Shown: positions 41,969-53,395 of the stretch, in pieces
Numbering within the stretch: position 1 is the stretch's first letter
How the letters are laid out: each line of letters opens with the position of its first letter
Origin: Hansschlegelia plantiphila
GTDB lineage: Bacteria > Pseudomonadota > Alphaproteobacteria > Rhizobiales > Methylopilaceae
Direction: 5' to 3'
Assembly (NCBI RefSeq): GCF_027922265.1
Contig: NZ_BSFI01000004.1
Coordinates: forward strand, 310,001 to 374,000
Length of the DNA stretch: 64,000 nt
Made by a program: the position numbers and the translations under genes
The notes under the pieces: generated by a model
Seen by the model: the letters and a program-made list of their open reading frames with translations, nothing else
What the model was told of the DNA's origin: nothing
Databases searched by the model: none

Positions 41969-42411
41969 TGGCCGAGCTCACCCCGGACCAGGCGCTCGAA
42001 CGCGCGCGCGCAGCGGCCGAGGCCGCCCGCGAATCCGCGAACGCCGCGCAGTCCTACGCCGACCAGATCGCCGATTCCGCCGGCGTCGCGCTGCATGGCG
42101 CGACCGGCGGCGTGATCGACCCGTTCGTCTTCCGCCTCGCGATCTTCGTGCTCGCGGTGTTCGTCGGATACTACGTCGTGTGGAGCGTGACGCCCGCGCT
42201 GCACACGCCGCTGATGGCCGTCACCAACGCGATCTCCTCCGTCATCGTGGTCGGGGCGCTGCTCGCCGTCGGCGTCGAGCTCGCCGGCGGCTCGGGCCCC
42301 TGGTGGGCGCGGGCGTTCGGCTTCATCGCCCTCGTGCTCGCGAGCGTGAACATCTTCGGCGGCTTCCTCGTCACCGAGCGCATGCTCGGCATGTACAAGA
42401 AGAAGGGCTGA
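41968..42411 (+). CDS. pntAB: NAD(P) transhydrogenase subunit alpha part 2
   Basis: A 147-residue subunit that carries the first part of the membrane domain II. Residues ~1-45 are an Ala-rich helical linker. Four hydrophobic helices follow, with [20 protein letters not shown] and [21 protein letters not shown] as family motifs, and then [20 protein letters not shown]. The ATG overlaps the pntAA stop (TGATG). Confidence 0.95.
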   Translation: MAELTPDQALERARAAAEAARESANAAQSYADQIADSAGVALHGATGGVIDPFVFRLAIFVLAVFVGYYVVWSVTPALHTPLMAVTNAISSVIVVGALLAVGVELAGGSGPWWARAFGFIALVLASVNIFGGFLVTERMLGMYKKKG

Positions 42412-42415
42412 CGCC

Positions 42416-43810
42416 GTGACCGACGTCGTCCAGATCATCTACCTCGTCGCAGGCGTTCTGTTCATCCTTGCGCTGCAGGGGCTTTCGAGCCCGGCGACCT
42501 CGCGCCGCGGCAACTACATGGGCATCGCGGGCATGACGCTCGCGATCGCCACCACGCTGTTCGTCTCTCCCCCGCACGGGGTGAGCGGCTGGCTGCTGGT
42601 GGTCGGCGGCCTCGCCATCGGCGGCGCGGTCGGCGCGGTCACGGCCAAGCGCATCGCGATGACCGCGATGCCGCAACTCGTCGCCGCCTTCCATTCGCTG
42701 GTCGGTCTCGCCGCCGTCGTCGTGGCGGCCGCGGCGCTCTATGCGCCCGAGGCCTTCGGCATCGGGACGTCCGGCGCGATCCACGGGCAGAGCCTGTTCG
42801 AGATGTCGCTCGGCGTCGCGATCGGCGCGATCACCTTCTCGGGGTCGATCATCGCCTTCGCCAAGCTCGACGGGCGGATGTCGGGCAAACCGATCATCCT
42901 GCCGATGCGGCACGCCATCAACATCGGCCTGTTCGCGCTGCTGGTCGTCCTGATCGCGCTGTTCGTGACGACCCAGAGCATCGCGGTGTTCTGGCTGATC
43001 ACGCTGGTCGCGCTCGCCTTCGGCTTCCTGCTCATCATTCCGATCGGCGGCGCCGACATGCCGGTCGTCGTCTCGATGCTGAACTCCTACTCCGGCTGGG
43101 CCGCGGCAGGCATCGGCTTCACGCTCGGCAACCTCGCGCTGATCATCACCGGCGCGCTGGTCGGCTCTTCGGGCGCGATCCTCAGCTACATCATGTGCAA
43201 GGGCATGAACCGCTCCTTCATCTCCGTCATCGTCGGCGGCTTCGGCGGCGAGACGGCGGGCGGAGCGGCCGGCGAGGCGGAGACGCGGCCGGTCAAGCAG
43301 GGTTCGGCCGAGGACGCCGCCTTCATCATGAAGAACGCGTCCAAGGTCATCATCGTCCCCGGCTACGGCATGGCGGTCGCCCAGGCGCAGCACGCTCTGC
43401 GCGAGATGGCCGACAAGCTGAAGGAGGAAGGCGTCGAGGTGAAGTACGCCATCCACCCCGTCGCCGGCCGCATGCCGGGCCACATGAACGTCCTGCTGGC
43501 CGAAGCGCAGGTGCCCTATGACGAGGTGTTCGAGCTCGACGACATCAATCCCGAGTTCCGCGACGCCGACGTCGCCTTCGTGATCGGCGCGAACGACGTC
43601 ACCAATCCGGCCGCCAAGACCGACAAGACCTCCCCGATCTACGGCATGCCGATCCTCGACGTCGAAAAGGCCGGCACCGTGCTGTTCATCAAGCGGGGCA
43701 TGGGGTCGGGCTACGCCGGCGTCGAGAACGAGCTGTTCTTCCGCGACAACACCATGATGCTGTTCGGCGACGCCAAGAAGATGACGGAGCAGATCGTCAA
43801 GGGGCTCTGA
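42416..43810 (+). CDS. pntB: NAD(P) transhydrogenase subunit beta
   Basis: A 464-residue protein combining the rest of the membrane domain (GLSSPATSRRGNYMGIAGM, AAFHSLVGLAAVVVA, NSYSGWAAAGIGFTLGN) with the NADP-binding domain III (IIVPGYGMAVAQAQHAL, HPVAGRMPGHMNVLLAEA, YDEVFELDDIN, FVIGANDVTNPAA, GYAGVENELFF). Start codon GTG lies five bases after the pntAB stop. A terminator follows at 43840, closing the oxidase IV-pnt operon. Confidence 0.96.
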   Translation: MTDVVQIIYLVAGVLFILALQGLSSPATSRRGNYMGIAGMTLAIATTLFVSPPHGVSGWLLVVGGLAIGGAVGAVTAKRIAMTAMPQLVAAFHSLVGLAAVVVAAAALYAPEAFGIGTSGAIHGQSLFEMSLGVAIGAITFSGSIIAFAKLDGRMSGKPIILPMRHAINIGLFALLVVLIALFVTTQSIAVFWLITLVALAFGFLLIIPIGGADMPVVVSMLNSYSGWAAAGIGFTLGNLALIITGALVGSSGAILSYIMCKGMNRSFISVIVGGFGGETAGGAAGEAETRPVKQGSAEDAAFIMKNASKVIIVPGYGMAVAQAQHALREMADKLKEEGVEVKYAIHPVAGRMPGHMNVLLAEAQVPYDEVFELDDINPEFRDADVAFVIGANDVTNPAAKTDKTSPIYGMPILDVEKAGTVLFIKRGMGSGYAGVENELFFRDNTMMLFGDAKKMTEQIVKGL

Positions 43811-43839
43811 GCCATACTGCCGCCCGGAGGGGCAACGAA

Positions 43840-43878
43840 AAAGGCCCGCGCGAGCGACTTCTTGCGCGGGCCTTTTTT
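43840..43878. terminator. Bidirectional intrinsic terminator
   Basis: AAAGGCCCGCGC pairs with GCGCGGGCCTTT over a 12-base loop. U tracts follow on both strands (CCTTTTTTG on plus, CCTTTTTCG on minus). It ends the pnt operon and could end a convergent minus-strand transcript as well. Confidence 0.88.
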
Positions 43879-43897
43879 GTCGCAGTGTTCCGGCGCG

Positions 43898-44008
43898 TCA
43901 CGATAGACCGGTCACGGCCTCGAACTCTCGGGGAATGCCCAAGGTATTCCACGACTGCATTGCAGAATTGCGTGAGGCGAATGCCTCGGCCTCTCGTTTT
44001 CGTGACAT
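43898..44008 (-). CDS. Candidate 36-residue peptide convergent to pntB
   Basis: An ATG at 44008 lies about 12 bases after GGGAGAAG and opens a frame of 36 codons ending TGA at 43898. The stop is 20 bases before a terminator that is U-rich on this strand. The peptide is polar (MSRKREAEAFASRNSAMQSW at the start) with no membrane segment. Codon bias is only moderate, so coding is uncertain. The rest of the gap between pntB and cfa shows nothing else. Confidence 0.35.
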   Translation of the reverse strand: MSRKREAEAFASRNSAMQSWNTLGIPREFEAVTGLS

Positions 44009-44124
44009 CTGAAACTTAAGCTTCTCCCGTGAGTTAGCCCTGCCGCCCGGCAACCTCGGCTGTCCGACGCTGCGAAAGTCGAATGGTCCTGGTCGCGCCG
44101 GCGTGCACGAGCGGGATCTTCGGC

Positions 44125-45381
44125 ATGGAATCGCTGCTTCGCAGGCTCTTCGGTCGCATCGTTCAGCGAGGCGACCTGTTGGTGACGTCGGCGTCGGGGG
44201 AGCGCTGGCGCTTCGGCGACGGTTCCGGCCAGCGGGTCGCGATCCGCTTCACCGATCGGCGTGCGCAATGGGGGATATTGCTCGCGCCCGACAAGAAGCT
44301 CGGCGAGCTTTTCATGGATGGCAGGCTGATCGTCGAGCAGGGCGACATCTACGCCTTCCTCGACCTCGTCCTCGGCCAGCTCCACGGCCAGCGCGATCCG
44401 CTGATCATCAGGATCATCGAACGCGGTCGTATGCTGTACCGCCGTATCGCACAGGCCAATGGCCAGCAGCGGTCGCGTCGGAACGTCGCGCACCACTACG
44501 ATCTGGACGGCGGCCTCTACGACCTGTTCCTCGATTCCGACCGGCAATACTCCTGCGCCTATTATGAGGACGGGGACGCCACGCTGGAGGACGCCCAGCT
44601 CGCCAAGCGTCGTCATATCGCGGCGAAGCTCGTGATGCGTCCGGGCGACCGCGTGCTCGACATCGGCTGCGGATGGGGAGGGCTCGGGCTCTACCTCGCG
44701 GACGTCGCAGGCGCCGCAGAGGTGCTTGGCGTCACGCTGTCGAGCGAACAGCTCGGGATCGCGCGCCGTCGCGCGAAGGACGCGGGCCTCGACCGGCAGG
44801 TCTCGTTCGAGCTTCAGGACTACCGCACGCTCGGCGGCTCGTTCGACCGCATCGTGTCGGTCGGGATGTTCGAGCATGTCGGGGTCACGAACTACCGCAC
44901 CTTCTTCGAGACCTGCCGCGACCGGCTGTCCGAGGACGGCGTCATGCTGCTGCACACTATCGGCCTGTCCGACGGGCCGCACTCCAACAATCCGTGGATC
45001 GAGAAGTACATCTTCCCCGGCGGCGCGCTGCCTGCGCTGTCGGAGCTCCTGCCGATCATCGAACGCTCCGGCCTCGTGCTGACCGACGTCGAGGTGCTGC
45101 GGCTGCATTACGCCTTCACGCTGCGGGACTGGCGGGAGCGGTTCCTCGCCCGGCGTGACGAGGCGCTTGCGCTCTATGACGAGCGCTTCTGTCGGATGTG
45201 GGAATTCTACCTCGCGGCCTGCGAGGTCGCGTTCAGGCATCGCAACGTGGTGGTCTTCCAGCTCCAGCTGGCGCGCCGACAGGAGGCCGTCCCCCTGACC
45301 CGCGGCTACATCGCGGAGATGGAAGAGGCGCTGAAGCGCGCGGAGCGCCGTGACTCGCAGTCGGCGGTCGCCGCGGAATAG
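44125..45381 (+). CDS. cfa: Cyclopropane-fatty-acyl-phospholipid synthase family
   Basis: A 418-residue SAM-dependent enzyme that adds a methylene bridge to unsaturated phospholipid acyl chains. The N-terminal domain (residues 1-110) is followed by NVAHHYDLDGGLYDLFLDSD and YSCAYYEDGDATLEDAQLAK. The SAM site is VLDIGCGWGGLGLYLA, and SVGMFEHVGVTNYRTFFETC carries active-site residues. HTIGLSDGPHSNNPWIEKYI and FPGGALPALSEL complete the family blocks. I start at the ATG encoding MESLLRRLF. An ATG 14 codons upstream is possible. It is probably a peripheral inner-membrane protein. Confidence 0.92.
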   Translation: MESLLRRLFGRIVQRGDLLVTSASGERWRFGDGSGQRVAIRFTDRRAQWGILLAPDKKLGELFMDGRLIVEQGDIYAFLDLVLGQLHGQRDPLIIRIIERGRMLYRRIAQANGQQRSRRNVAHHYDLDGGLYDLFLDSDRQYSCAYYEDGDATLEDAQLAKRRHIAAKLVMRPGDRVLDIGCGWGGLGLYLADVAGAAEVLGVTLSSEQLGIARRRAKDAGLDRQVSFELQDYRTLGGSFDRIVSVGMFEHVGVTNYRTFFETCRDRLSEDGVMLLHTIGLSDGPHSNNPWIEKYIFPGGALPALSELLPIIERSGLVLTDVEVLRLHYAFTLRDWRERFLARRDEALALYDERFCRMWEFYLAACEVAFRHRNVVVFQLQLARRQEAVPLTRGYIAEMEEALKRAERRDSQSAVAAE

Positions 45382-45450
45382 CCGCATCGGGACCTGCGCC
45401 GTTCGGGCGCCGGTCCCTCGACATCCCCGCCGATCGCTCCTAACCTCGGC

Positions 45451-45547
45451 TCCGTTCCGAGGGGCGTCCCGCTGCGATGCGGGGCTGAGATGGCCAGAGG
45501 CCGATCCCTTCGAACCTGATCCGGGTCATGCCGGCGAAGGGACGGGA
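45451..45547 (+). promoter_or_regulatory. TPP riboswitch (THI element)
   Basis: The conserved THI-box parts appear in order: AGGGGCGTCCC, then GGGGCTGAGATGG, then CCCTTCGAACCTGATCCGGG and TCATGCCGGCGAAGGGA. The outer stem P1 forms between TCCGTTCC and GGGACGGGA. It lies about 90 bases ahead of thiC and should turn the gene off when thiamine pyrophosphate is abundant. Confidence 0.97.
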
Positions 45548-45580
45548 CCGACGGCCGAGCCATGCGCGCGGCCTCCCTGA

Positions 45581-47497
<1,917 letters not shown>

Positions 47498-47539
47498 AGC
47501 GCCTCGTCCTGATGCCTCTCTCCTTTCAGAGCGTGGCGG

Positions 47540-47739
47540 CCTCGGCTGACAGGCCGAGGTCGGGGGGCCAGGATTGAGCTCGACGCCCGTCCAAGTCGGA
47601 TGTTTCCGACTTGGATCACGCCCGAGAGCCAACTCCGCAACAGCGGGGTTGGCCGCCCACCGGACCCCGCTCCCAGCGGGGCCGCGCTTCGCGCTACCGC
47701 GAAGAGGGGCCAGAGCATCTATCTCGCGCCTTTGGCGAG
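47540..47739. repeat. Array of six consecutive hairpins in the thiC-glgP spacer
   Basis: The 346-base spacer (47498-47843) holds six separate perfect or near-perfect hairpins: 47540-47559 (arms CCTCGGC/GCCGAGG), 47589-47616 (CCAAGTCGGA/TCCGACTTGG), 47629-47652 (10 bp, loop AACA), 47665-47681 (CCCCGC/GCGGGG), 47687-47704 (CTTCGCG/CGCGAAG), and 47723-47739 (CTCGC/GCGAG). None has a U tract. The layout suggests a composite palindromic repeat element or a structured RNA. No gene is supported here. Confidence 0.7.
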
Positions 47740-47843
47740 GTCCTGCGAATTTTCCCGCACTGCGGCAATCGCCATCGCCGCCGGCCCGTGATTGACTGCG
47801 AGCGAGCGTCGAAGCAGGCGCGGGCGACACGGGAGACAGCGGC

Positions 47844-50354
47844 ATGACAGACACGGCCACCGCGACGACGACGGCTGACGTGGCGCGCAGGCCAGTGCGC
47901 GAAACGGCTGACGGGACGCCGGACGCGGGCGTCGACGTCACCAAACTGCGCAAGGAGATCCTCGCTGAACTCACCTATTCGGTGGGACGATCGCCGGAGA
48001 CGGCGAGCGTCCGCGACTGGTTCGTGGCGACCGCGCTCGCGGTGCGCGATCGCATCGTCGACCGCTGGGTGATCGAGCACGATTCCGAACACGCGCGCCC
48101 GAAGAAGCGCGTCTACTACCTGTCGCTCGAGTTCCTGATCGGGCGCATGCTCTTCGATGCGCTGCACAATCTCGGCCTGACGGAGGCCACCCGCGAGGCG
48201 CTCGCGGGGCTCGGCGTCGACCTCGACCAGGTGCGCGGGGCCGAGCCCGACGCGGCGCTTGGGAATGGCGGCCTCGGCCGCCTCGCCGCCTGCTTCATGG
48301 ATTCGATGGCCTCGATCGGCGTGCCCGCCTTCGGCTACGGCATCCGCTACGACCACGGCCTGTTCCGCCAGGGCATGCGCGACGGCTGGCAGCAGGAATA
48401 CCCGGAAGACTGGCTGTCCTTCGGCAATCCCTGGGAGTTCGCGCATCCGGAAGTCGACTATCCCATCGGCTTCGGCGGCTATGTCGAGCAGGTGAACGAC
48501 GGCGGCAAGCCGAAGCACATCTGGCGGCCGGCTGAGAAGGTCGAGGCGGTCGCCTTCGACATGCCAGTGGTCGGCTGGCGCGGGCGCCACGTCAACACGC
48601 TGCGGCTGTGGTCGGCGCGCGCCCCCGACCCGATCAGCCTCGACGCCTTCAACCGCGGCGACTATGTCGGCGCGCTCGCGGACCGGGTGCGCATCGAGTC
48701 GATCTCGAAGGTGCTCTATCCCTCGGACGAGACGCCCAATGGGCAGGAGCTCCGCCTGAGGCAGGAGTTCATGTTCGCCTCGGCTTCGCTGCAGGACCTC
48801 GTCCGCCGCCATATCGAGGACTATGGCGACCTGCGCACGCTGCCGGACCACGTCGCGATCCAGCTCAACGACACCCATCCCTCGATCGCCGTGCCGGAGC
48901 TGATGCGCATCCTCGTCGACCTGCACGACCTGCCCTGGGCGGAAGCCTGGCAGATCACGGTCGCGACCTTCTCCTACACCAACCACACGCTGCTGCCCGA
49001 GGCGCTCGAGAGCTGGCCGGTGTCGCTGATGGAGCGGCTGCTGCCGCGCCACATGCAGATCATCTACCTGATCAATGCGCTGGAGCTCGAGGGCGCGCGC
49101 GGGAAGCGGCCGGGCGACGACGCGCTGCTGGCCTCGATCTCGCTCATCGAAGAGGGCGGCGGCCGCCGCGTCCGGATGGGCGTCCTCGCCTTCGTCGGCT
49201 CGCACAAGGTCAACGGCGTGTCGGCGCTGCACACGGAGCTGATGAAGCAGACGGTGTTCCGTGACCTGCACGGGCTGCATCCCCACCGCATCACCAACAA
49301 GACCAACGGCATCACCTTTCGACGCTGGCTGGCGCAGTGCAATCCGCGGATGACGCAAATTCTGATCGACGCCGTGGGCGTCGAGGTGCTTGACGATCCG
49401 TCGCGGCTCGAACGCCTGATCCCGATGGCGAGGGATTCCGCGCTTCAGGAGGCGCTCTACGCCGCCAAGCGCGAGAACAAGATGGAGCTCGCCAGGATCG
49501 TGGCCGACCGCAACGACGTCTGGGTCGATCCCGACGCCCTCTTCGACGTCCAGATCAAGCGCATCCATGAATACAAGCGGCAGCTGCTCAACATCCTGGA
49601 GACGGTCGCGATCTACAATGCGATGCGCGCACAGCCGATGCGCGCCTGGATGCCGCGGGTGAAGATCTTCGCCGGCAAAGCGGCGGCCAGCTACCGGCAG
49701 GCCAAGCTCATCATCAAGCTCGCGAACGACGTCGCGAAGGTCGTGAACTCCGACCCGACGGTGCGGGGTCTGCTGAAGGTGGCGTTCCTGCCGAACTACA
49801 ATGTCAGCCTGGCCGAAGTGATCATTCCGGCCGCAGACCTTTCCGAGCAGATCTCGACCGCCGGCATGGAGGCGTCGGGCACCGGCAACATGAAGCTCGC
49901 GCTCAACGGCGCTCTCACCATTGGCACGCTCGACGGCGCCAATGTCGAGATCAAGGAGCACGTCGGCGACGACCACATCTTCATCTTCGGCCTGACCGCG
50001 CAGGAGGTGGAGGCGAGAAAGCGCAAGGGCTTCGACGCCCGCGCCGCGGTCGACGCCTCGCCGACGCTGAAGCAGGTGCTCGACGCGATCCGCGACGGCG
50101 TGTTCTCGCCCGACGATCCAGGCCGCTACCGCGAGCTGGTCGACGGGCTGCTCGACCACGACAATTTCCTCGTGACGGCGGACTTCGACGCCTACTTCGC
50201 GGCCCAGCGCCGGGTCTACAAGCTCTGGCGCGACCGGGCCGCCTGGATGAATTCGAGCATCATCAACACGGCGAACATGGGCTGGTTCTCGTCCGATAGG
50301 ACGATAGGTGAGTACGCGAGCGAGATCTGGGACGTGAAGCCGACACTGGGGTGA
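47844..50354 (+). CDS. glgP: Glycogen/starch/alpha-glucan phosphorylase
   Basis: An 836-residue PLP enzyme that releases glucose 1-phosphate from alpha-1,4-glucan ends. Family blocks include KKRVYYLSLEFLIGRMLFDA, AALGNGGLGRLAACFMDSMA, IQLNDTHPSIAVPELMRIL, NKTNGITFRRWL, VQIKRIHEYKRQLLN and KIFAGKAAASYRQAK. The cofactor Lys lies in EASGTGNMKLALNGALTIGT. The ATG follows GGGAGACAGCGGC. It is first of the glgP-glgC-glgA series, all on one strand with gaps of 57 and 97 bases. Confidence 0.97.
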   Translation: MTDTATATTTADVARRPVRETADGTPDAGVDVTKLRKEILAELTYSVGRSPETASVRDWFVATALAVRDRIVDRWVIEHDSEHARPKKRVYYLSLEFLIGRMLFDALHNLGLTEATREALAGLGVDLDQVRGAEPDAALGNGGLGRLAACFMDSMASIGVPAFGYGIRYDHGLFRQGMRDGWQQEYPEDWLSFGNPWEFAHPEVDYPIGFGGYVEQVNDGGKPKHIWRPAEKVEAVAFDMPVVGWRGRHVNTLRLWSARAPDPISLDAFNRGDYVGALADRVRIESISKVLYPSDETPNGQELRLRQEFMFASASLQDLVRRHIEDYGDLRTLPDHVAIQLNDTHPSIAVPELMRILVDLHDLPWAEAWQITVATFSYTNHTLLPEALESWPVSLMERLLPRHMQIIYLINALELEGARGKRPGDDALLASISLIEEGGGRRVRMGVLAFVGSHKVNGVSALHTELMKQTVFRDLHGLHPHRITNKTNGITFRRWLAQCNPRMTQILIDAVGVEVLDDPSRLERLIPMARDSALQEALYAAKRENKMELARIVADRNDVWVDPDALFDVQIKRIHEYKRQLLNILETVAIYNAMRAQPMRAWMPRVKIFAGKAAASYRQAKLIIKLANDVAKVVNSDPTVRGLLKVAFLPNYNVSLAEVIIPAADLSEQISTAGMEASGTGNMKLALNGALTIGTLDGANVEIKEHVGDDHIFIFGLTAQEVEARKRKGFDARAAVDASPTLKQVLDAIRDGVFSPDDPGRYRELVDGLLDHDNFLVTADFDAYFAAQRRVYKLWRDRAAWMNSSIINTANMGWFSSDRTIGEYASEIWDVKPTLG

Positions 50355-50411
50355 TCCAGGCGGCCCACGCGGAAACCCGGCCGCAGAGAGTCGAGTAGGG
50401 AGACGCCCGCG

Positions 50412-51677
50412 ATGACCGCCGCAAAGACGCCGTTAGGCCCGCCATACGCCCGCGGGGCGATGGCGTTCATCCTCGCGGGCGGCCGCGGGTCACGGCTGAT
50501 GGAGCTGACCGACAGGCGCGCCAAGCCTGCGGTCTATTTCGGCGGCAAGTCGCGTATCATCGACTTCACGCTGTCGAACGCGCTGAACTCCGGCGTCCGG
50601 CGCATCGGCGTCGCGACCCAGTACAAGGCGCACAGCCTGATCCGCCACATGCAGCGCGGCTGGAACTTCTTTCGCTCCGGGAGCAACGAGAGCTTCGATC
50701 TGCTGCCGGCGAGCCAGCGCATATCGGAGGACGCCTGGTATCTCGGCACGGCCGACGCGGTGTTTCAGAACATCGACATCATCGAGGACTATGCGCCGCG
50801 CCATATGATCATTCTGGCCGGCGACCACATCTACAAGATGGACTACGAGCAGATGCTCGCCCAGCACGTCGAGAGCGGGGCGGACGTCACCGTCGGCTGC
50901 CTCGAAGTGCCCCGCGCGGAGGCGCACGCCTTCGGCGTGATGCACATCGACGAGCACGACCGCATCATCGATTTCCTTGAGAAGCCCGCCGATCCGCCCT
51001 CGATGCCGGGCCGAAGCGACGTCTCGCTCGCGAGCATGGGCATCTACGTGTTCGACACGCAGTATCTGTTCGAGCGGTTGCGTGAGGACGCGGCGGACCC
51101 CAACTCGGCTCGCGACTTCGGCAAGGACATCATTCCTGCGATCGTAAGACACGGCAAAGCGGTCGCGCATCACTTCGCGCGCTCCTGCGTGCGTTCGGCC
51201 TCGGAGAAGGAGCCCTATTGGCGCGACGTCGGCACGGTCGACGCCTATTTCGAGGCGAATATCGATCTCACGGATTTCGTGCCGGCGCTCGACCTCTACG
51301 ATCACAACTGGCCGATCTCGACCTACGCCGAGGTCACGCCGCCCGCGAAGTTCATCCACGACGAGAACGACCGCCGCGGCTGCGCGGTCTCGTCGCTGGT
51401 GTCGGGCGGTTGCATCGTCTCGGGCGCGAGCGTGAGGGAGTCGCTGCTCTTCACCGGGGTGCGCGTGAACTCCTATTCCGAAGTCCAGCGCGCTGTGATC
51501 CTGCCTTACGCCGAGGTCGGTCGCTCCTCGCGGCTGAAGAACGTGGTCCTCGACCGCGGCGTGAAGATCCCCGAGAAGCTGGTCGTCGGCGAGGATGCGG
51601 AACTCGACGCCGCGCGCTTCCGCCGGACCGAGAAGGGAGTTTGCCTCATCACGCAGTCGATGATCGACCGGCTGTAG
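50412..51677 (+). CDS. glgC: Glucose-1-phosphate adenylyltransferase
   Basis: A 421-residue ADP-glucose pyrophosphorylase, the committed step of glycogen synthesis. It shows [40 protein letters not shown], and [24 protein letters not shown] includes the catalytic Asp, and [13 protein letters not shown] and [16 protein letters not shown] follow. The C-terminal left-handed beta-helix has [20 protein letters not shown]. Start ATG follows GGGAGACGCCCGCG. Confidence 0.97.
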   Translation: MTAAKTPLGPPYARGAMAFILAGGRGSRLMELTDRRAKPAVYFGGKSRIIDFTLSNALNSGVRRIGVATQYKAHSLIRHMQRGWNFFRSGSNESFDLLPASQRISEDAWYLGTADAVFQNIDIIEDYAPRHMIILAGDHIYKMDYEQMLAQHVESGADVTVGCLEVPRAEAHAFGVMHIDEHDRIIDFLEKPADPPSMPGRSDVSLASMGIYVFDTQYLFERLREDAADPNSARDFGKDIIPAIVRHGKAVAHHFARSCVRSASEKEPYWRDVGTVDAYFEANIDLTDFVPALDLYDHNWPISTYAEVTPPAKFIHDENDRRGCAVSSLVSGGCIVSGASVRESLLFTGVRVNSYSEVQRAVILPYAEVGRSSRLKNVVLDRGVKIPEKLVVGEDAELDAARFRRTEKGVCLITQSMIDRL

Positions 51678-51774
51678 GCTCGCGATGATCTGCCTCTTTT
51701 GAAGCATCGCGTCGGAGGCCGGCGCCCGCTACCATCTCCTCCCGCCACGTCCTTCGCCAAGCCGCTCAGCCCAG

Positions 51775-53214
51775 ATGATCAACGTCCTCTCCGTCGCCTC
51801 GGAGGCCTATCCGCTGGTCAAGACCGGCGGCCTTGCCGACGTCGTCGGCGCCCTGCCGCGGGCGCTCGCTCCGCACGGCGTCGCGATGGCGACGCTGCTG
51901 CCGGGCTACCCTGCCGTGATGACGGCGATCCCCGACCGTGAGACGGTGGCGTCGTTCGACGATCTGTTCGGCGGCCGAGCCTCGGTCGTGCGTGGTCGGA
52001 TCGACGGGCGCGACCTCCTGGCGGTCGACGCGCCTCATCTCTACGCCCGCGACGGCGGTCCTTACGTCGACGCCTCCGGGGCCGACTGGCCGGACAACGC
52101 GCAGCGTTTCGCGGCGCTCGGCAAGGTCGCCGCCGAGATCGGCCGCGGCGCGACCGCGCTGCCCGCGCCGCACATCGTGCATCTGCACGACTGGCAGCCG
52201 GGGCTTGCGCCGGCCTATCTCGCCTATGGCGGCGGAGAGCGGCCAAGGATCGTCGCGACCATCCACAACATCGCCTTCCAGGGGTGGTTTCCGGCCTCGC
52301 TGGCGCCGGCGCTCGGGCTGCCGCCGGAGGCGATGGGGGTGGAGGGCGTCGAATATTACGGCGGCGTCGGGTTCCTGAAGTCCGCGCTCTACTTCGCCGA
52401 TCGCATCACGACGGTCTCGCCGACCTACGCCTCCGAGATTCTCGAACCGGACGGCGGGCTCGGCCTCGAGGGGCTGCTCAGGGCCCGCGCCGACGTCGTC
52501 TCGGGCGTGCTGAACGGCGTCGACGTCGACGTCTGGGATCCGCAGACCGACCCGCGCCTCGCCGCGCGGTTCTCGGCGCAGGATCTGTCAGGGCGGCGGG
52601 TCAACAAGCAGGCTCTGTTCGCGCGCTTTGGGCTCGATCCCGCAGGCGACCCGCTGACCTTCGGCGTCGTCAGCCGGCTGTCGAGCCAGAAGGGCCTCGA
52701 TCTGCTGGCGGACGCGGTCCCCGTGCTGATTGGTCTCGGCGCCAGTCTCGCGCTGCTCGGCGCAGGCGAGGCGTGGCTCGAGGAGCGGTTCCGCGCGCTC
52801 GCCGCCGCCCATCCCGGCCGGATCGGTTGCGTGTTCGGCTACGACGAAGAACTGGCCCACCTCGTCCAGGGCGGCTGCGACGCGCTCATCGTGCCGTCGC
52901 GGTTCGAGCCCTGCGGGCTGACGCAGCTGTGCGCGCTGCGCTACGGCGCGACGCCGGTGGTCGCGCGCGTCGGCGGCCTCGCCGACACGGTGATCGACGC
53001 CAACCCGATGGCGCTCGCCGCGGGCGTCGCCACCGGCGTGCAGTTTTCGCCGGCGGGCCAGGCGCCGCTCGAATCCGCGCTCCGCCGCACGGCCGCTCTC
53101 CACGCCGACCGCGACGGCTGGCGGCGGCTGCAGGCGAACGGCATGGCGACCGACGTGTCGTGGAGCGCGTCGGCCAAGGCCTACGCCGGGCTCTACCGCG
53201 ATCTGCTCGGCTGA
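51775..53214 (+). CDS. glgA: Glycogen synthase (ADP-glucose)
   Basis: A 479-residue GT5 glycosyltransferase that elongates glycogen from ADP-glucose. The N-terminal KTGGLADVVGALPRAL binds ADP-glucose. HIVHLHDWQPGLAPAYLAY, TIHNIAFQGWFPASL, and DRITTVSPTYASEIL follow. The second domain has VVSRLSSQKGLDLLADAV and the catalytic end VPSRFEPCGLTQLCALRYG. No glgB or glgX is seen in the window. Confidence 0.97.
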   Translation: MINVLSVASEAYPLVKTGGLADVVGALPRALAPHGVAMATLLPGYPAVMTAIPDRETVASFDDLFGGRASVVRGRIDGRDLLAVDAPHLYARDGGPYVDASGADWPDNAQRFAALGKVAAEIGRGATALPAPHIVHLHDWQPGLAPAYLAYGGGERPRIVATIHNIAFQGWFPASLAPALGLPPEAMGVEGVEYYGGVGFLKSALYFADRITTVSPTYASEILEPDGGLGLEGLLRARADVVSGVLNGVDVDVWDPQTDPRLAARFSAQDLSGRRVNKQALFARFGLDPAGDPLTFGVVSRLSSQKGLDLLADAVPVLIGLGASLALLGAGEAWLEERFRALAAAHPGRIGCVFGYDEELAHLVQGGCDALIVPSRFEPCGLTQLCALRYGATPVVARVGGLADTVIDANPMALAAGVATGVQFSPAGQAPLESALRRTAALHADRDGWRRLQANGMATDVSWSASAKAYAGLYRDLLG

Positions 53215-53395
53215 AGAACGGCGCCGAAACTGTGGCGCAGGCGACACGAGCCGAGAGCAAAAGTCGTTCCAGACGCAAACGCGCTCACGCATGCTGAAGT
53301 CGCGCGTTTAACCTGCATGGGGGAATGGGGAGTCGCGAGGCTCCTCCGCGACCGGCGGCGACGCCCCGGGCGCGCTTTAAGCGTCAGGGTATGTA

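Noticed and set aside
47694-50159. An 821-codon open frame opposite glgP
   Set aside because: It is the antisense shadow of a strongly conserved gene in GC-rich DNA, with His/Arg/Asp-rich composition and no domain. Similar long shadows lie opposite gltB, zntA and thiC.
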